Origin: Ruegeria sediminis
GTDB taxonomy: Bacteria > Pseudomonadota > Alphaproteobacteria > Rhodobacterales > Rhodobacteraceae
Assembly: GCF_005938215.1 (NCBI RefSeq)
Contig: NZ_VCPD01000003.1
Span: 310,001 to 374,000, forward strand
Direction of reading: 5' to 3'
Length of the DNA stretch: 64,000 nucleotides
The notes beneath the pieces are model-generated. The model saw only the letters and a list, made by a program, of their open reading frames with translations. It made no database searches and was not told where the DNA came from. Each line of letters begins with the position of its first letter. Position 1 is the first letter of the stretch. The position numbers were made by a program, and so were the translations under genes. Of this stretch, positions 61,621-64,000 are shown piece by piece.

Positions 61621-61677
61621 CCTTCATCTTTTTGGCAAATACTCCCGCCGGAGGCACGCGCCGCAAGGCGCGTCGCT
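61621..61677. repeat. Extragenic repeat-type element with GNRA hairpin between convergent genes
   Basis: The stretch CTTCATCTTTTTGGCAAATA followed by CTCCCGCCGGAGG, then a 7-bp stem ACGCGCC-GCAA-GGCGCGT (61656-61673), lies between two convergent stops. It has a GNRA tetraloop. From memory, similar CTTCATCTTTT...AAATACTC sequences recur between genes in roseobacter genomes. Likely a terminator/REP-like element. Only one copy is in this window. Confidence 0.55.
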
Positions 61678-62967
61678 TCAGCCCGTGACGCGCCGTCCGC
61701 CGATCCACACCTCGGCCACCGCCCGGTCGTCACCCATCATGATTGTGGGAAAGACGGCCTCCCACAGGTCCTGGGCGCGTTCCGACCGCTGGGCGATGGC
61801 GGGTGTCGAGGCGAGGTCCAGCACGACCAGATCCGCTTCCATCCCGGCAGCGACGTTCCCGATCGCGTCATCCATCCGCAGCGCCCGGGCCGAACCGACG
61901 GTCGCCAGCCACAGCAATTGCGCCGAATGCAGCGGCACCCCGCGCAACTGCCCGATCTCATAGGCCGCGGCCATCGTGCGAAGCATGGAAAAGCTCGATC
62001 CGCCGCCCGTGTCGGTCGCCAGCCCGATGCGATGGCCCCGGGACATCAGCCCGGCCATGTCGAACAGGCCCGAACCGATGAAGGTGTTCGAGGTGGGGCA
62101 ATGGATCAGCGCCGCGTCCACCTCGCGCAGCCTGTCGCGTTCGCGCGGTTCCAGATGGATGGCGTGACCGTATAGGCCGCGCCCGCCCAGCAGGCCGAAG
62201 CTTTCGTAGGTGTCCAGATAGTCGCGTGCGGACGGGAACAGCGATCTGACCCATTCGATCTCGTCGGTCTGTTCGCTCAGGTGGGTCTGCATCAGGCAGT
62301 CCGGATGTTCAGCCCAGAGTGCGCCCATGGCCTCGAGCTGCTCGGGCGTCGAAGTCGGAGAGAAGCGCGGCGTGATGGCGTAGGACAGCCGGTCCACCCC
62401 GTGCCATTTCTGCAAGAGCGCCTTGGACTGGTCATAGGCGGTCCGCACGGTGTCGCGCAGCCCTTCGGGCGCGTTGCGGTCCATGCAGGTCTTGCCGGCG
62501 ACGACGCGTTGCCCGCGCGACTGCGCCTCGGCGAAGAAGGCGTCCACGCTTTCGGGATGGATGGTGCAGAAGCTGCACATGGTCGTGGTCCCGTGGGCCG
62601 CGGTCAGGTCCAGGTAGCGGGCGGCGATCCCGGCGGCGTAATCGGGCGCGGCGAATTTCATCTCTTCCGGAAAGGTATAGCTGTTCAGCCAATCGATCAG
62701 CCGCTTGCCCCAGCTGGCGATCATGGCCGTCTGCGGATAGTGGACATGCGCGTCGACGAAACCCGCGAGGATCAGCTTTTCCCCGTGATCCGTCACTTCG
62801 GCCCCGGGATGGGCCCTGGCAAGGTCCTGCGCGCCGCCGACCGCCGCAATCCTGCCGCCGGACAGAACCACGGCCTCGTTCACTTGCACCGCGTCCTCCG
62901 GTTCGGCCTCGAAGGGCGATCCGGTGAAGGACAGAACGCGCCCTTTCAGAAGGGTATCCTGCGCCAT
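61678..62967 (-). CDS. guaD: Guanine deaminase
   Basis: A 429-aa amidohydrolase converting guanine to xanthine and ammonia. Seen: VDAHVHYPQTAMIASWG (about residues 68-84), the CSFCTIHPES segment, catalytic HLSEQTDEIEW (about 227-237), GHAIHLEPRE, and the metal Asp in ATDTGGGSSFSML (about 315-327). It is convergent with the 8-oxoguanine deaminase gene; the two together suggest a purine salvage/repair theme. Confidence 0.92.
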   Translation of the reverse strand: MAQDTLLKGRVLSFTGSPFEAEPEDAVQVNEAVVLSGGRIAAVGGAQDLARAHPGAEVTDHGEKLILAGFVDAHVHYPQTAMIASWGKRLIDWLNSYTFPEEMKFAAPDYAAGIAARYLDLTAAHGTTTMCSFCTIHPESVDAFFAEAQSRGQRVVAGKTCMDRNAPEGLRDTVRTAYDQSKALLQKWHGVDRLSYAITPRFSPTSTPEQLEAMGALWAEHPDCLMQTHLSEQTDEIEWVRSLFPSARDYLDTYESFGLLGGRGLYGHAIHLEPRERDRLREVDAALIHCPTSNTFIGSGLFDMAGLMSRGHRIGLATDTGGGSSFSMLRTMAAAYEIGQLRGVPLHSAQLLWLATVGSARALRMDDAIGNVAAGMEADLVVLDLASTPAIAQRSERAQDLWEAVFPTIMMGDDRAVAEVWIGGRRVTG

Positions 62968-63105
62968 CTCGTCTTGATCTCCGCCTGTTTGGAACCGGTC
63001 CTCAGCATAGGTGGCGGGAAGATGCGGGTAAATCGCGCTATTGTCATTGTTTTCAGGTAGCAGCTTCTTCTATTTAAGGGCCAATCAACGAGAAAGGGGC
63101 AGCGC

Positions 63106-64000
63106 ATGACGACAGGCGATGACACCGCTGGCACCGAACAATCCCGCGATGACGATGCCTATGCGCTGGACCGGAAGACCGTGGCGGCGATCCTCTACGC
63201 GGTGGACATCGAGGATCGGGACAAGCTTACCGAACTGATGGAGCCGCTGTACGCCGCGGACATCGCCGACCTTCTGGAACAGATCAACCCCTACGACAGA
63301 ACCCGGCTGATCCGCCTTTACGACCGCGAGTTCGACGGCGAGATCCTGTCGGAACTCGAAGAAGGCGTCCGCGAAGAGGTGATCCGCGTCCTGTCTCCGG
63401 ACGTTCTGGCCGAAGCCGTCCGCGATCTTGACAGCGACGATGTGGTCGATCTGCTGGAAGATCTGGACGAACCTGAACAGAAGGCCATTCTGGGGGTTCT
63501 CGAGGATGCCGAAAGGGTGGCGGCGCAAAAGGCGCTGTCCTACCCGGAAAACTCGGCCGGGCGCCTCATGCAGCGCGAAGTGGTCATGGCGCCCGAGCAC
63601 TGGACGGTGGGGCAGGCCATCGATTTCCTGCGCGCCAGCGACGACCTGCCCGAGCAGTTCTACCACATCATCCTGGTGGACCCGCGGCTCAAGCCGATTT
63701 CCTATGTGAGCCTGGGCAAGCTGATGGGAACCCGGCGCGAGGTGCCTCTCAAGGACATCGCGGAAGAGGATTTCCACGTCATTCCCATCGACCAGGACGA
63801 AGAAGACGTGGCCTATGCGTTCAACCAGTACCACCTGATCTCGGCCCCGGTCGTGGATCAGGATGGCCGGCTGGTCGGCGTCATCACCATCGATGACGCC
63901 ATGATCGTGCTGGACGAAGAATACGAAGAGGACATGCTGAGGCTGGCCGGCGTCAGCGACGACAGTTCGCTGTCCGACAGCGTGGCGACAACAAGCAGGC
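63106..64000 (+). CDS. mgtE: Magnesium transporter MgtE, N-terminal part (cut by window end)
   Basis: The first 298 residues of an MgtE protein continuing past 64000. An acidic N domain (helical MgtE_N repeats, about residues 30-135, with LYAADIADLLEQINPYDRTRLIRLY) is followed by two CBS domains (SAGRLMQREVVMAPEHWTVGQAI about 149-170; FNQYHLISAPVVDQDGRLVGVITIDDAM about 237-265). The membrane domain is missing only because the window ends. AAAGGGG precedes the ATG. Mg2+ uptake channel gated by its cytoplasmic part. Confidence 0.93.
   Translation, partial: MTTGDDTAGTEQSRDDDAYALDRKTVAAILYAVDIEDRDKLTELMEPLYAADIADLLEQINPYDRTRLIRLYDREFDGEILSELEEGVREEVIRVLSPDVLAEAVRDLDSDDVVDLLEDLDEPEQKAILGVLEDAERVAAQKALSYPENSAGRLMQREVVMAPEHWTVGQAIDFLRASDDLPEQFYHIILVDPRLKPISYVSLGKLMGTRREVPLKDIAEEDFHVIPIDQDEEDVAYAFNQYHLISAPVVDQDGRLVGVITIDDAMIVLDEEYEEDMLRLAGVSDDSSLSDSVATTSR

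Noticed and set aside
1..64000. CRISPR arrays or intact phage genes
   Set aside because: No regularly spaced repeats, integrase, capsid or terminase genes were seen.

Overview
The window looks like part of an alphaproteobacterial chromosome, most likely Rhodobacteraceae (Roseobacter group). Supporting this are the gene content and protein style of the right half (gatC-gatA, rnpB, rpmG, hisN, mgtE, the TelA/XpaC/SPFH/DUF2927 cluster), a class A RNase P RNA, and an extragenic repeat near 61620 that resembles repeats I recall from roseobacters. No species call is possible from sequence alone.

The window has two parts. Positions 1 to about 22.8 kb are visibly less GC-rich, with more A/T at third codon positions, and carry one functionally coherent catabolic region. 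From about 23.0 kb onward the DNA is very GC-rich and holds ordinary chromosomal genes. At the junction are an intact tRNA-Gly(UCC) gene (22794-22867), a detached 3' half of a second tRNA-Gly (22958-23006) and a decayed IS3-type transposase (22609-22734). This is the usual appearance of an island boundary.

The left region has four blocks. (i) A minus-strand operon (4982 down to 947) encodes a nitrilase-superfamily amidase, an ATP-grasp ligase, a C45-type N-terminal-nucleophile amidohydrolase/acyltransferase and a beta-carbonic anhydrase. (ii) A LysR regulator (5131-6048) lies between this operon and (iii), a plus-strand operon (6275-14264). That operon encodes a LamB/YcsF protein (PxpA-like), a 78-aa biotin carrier, a biotin carboxylase, the two carboxyltransferase-like subunits KipI/PxpB and KipA/PxpC, and a ribose-type ABC importer with a TorT-like binding protein. 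(iv) A PuuR-like regulator (14375-14941) diverges from gabT-gabD-glutamate dehydrogenase-type II NADH dehydrogenase-bioM-bioN-bioY (15086-22497). Three near-identical T-N11-A palindromes (5091, 6083, 6179) place blocks (i) and (iii) under the same LysR protein. Read together, the genes suggest uptake of a small amide or lactam, ring activation by a split urea-carboxylase-like biotin enzyme fed by its own carbonic anhydrase and biotin transporter, ring opening to GABA or glutamate, and entry into the TCA cycle. The substrate is not visible and this pathway is inference.

The right part contains, in order: an MsbA-like ABC exporter, an acyl-CoA synthetase and an HSL-type hydrolase (+); a minus-strand cluster with a CocE/NonD hydrolase, a complete dipeptide-type ABC importer, an AhpD-like protein and a type I phosphodiesterase; glycerate kinase with dtd; a nitroreductase; hsp20; a minus-strand operon of envelope-stress-type genes (29-aa membrane peptide, XpaC, TelA, DUF2927 lipoprotein, SPFH-GYF, cytochrome b561, zinc-ribbon protein); rluB/tadA; an NTF2-like/adenylate cyclase fusion; an MBL-fold hydrolase; a YiiX-like papain-fold protein; gatC-gatA; a lipoprotein; AmpD; rnpB; a GYD protein; rpmG; a lipoprotein; a BI-1 protein; a DUF1127/LysR divergent pair; a quinone oxidoreductase; an XRE regulator; hisN; two purine deaminases facing each other; and the start of mgtE, cut by the window end.
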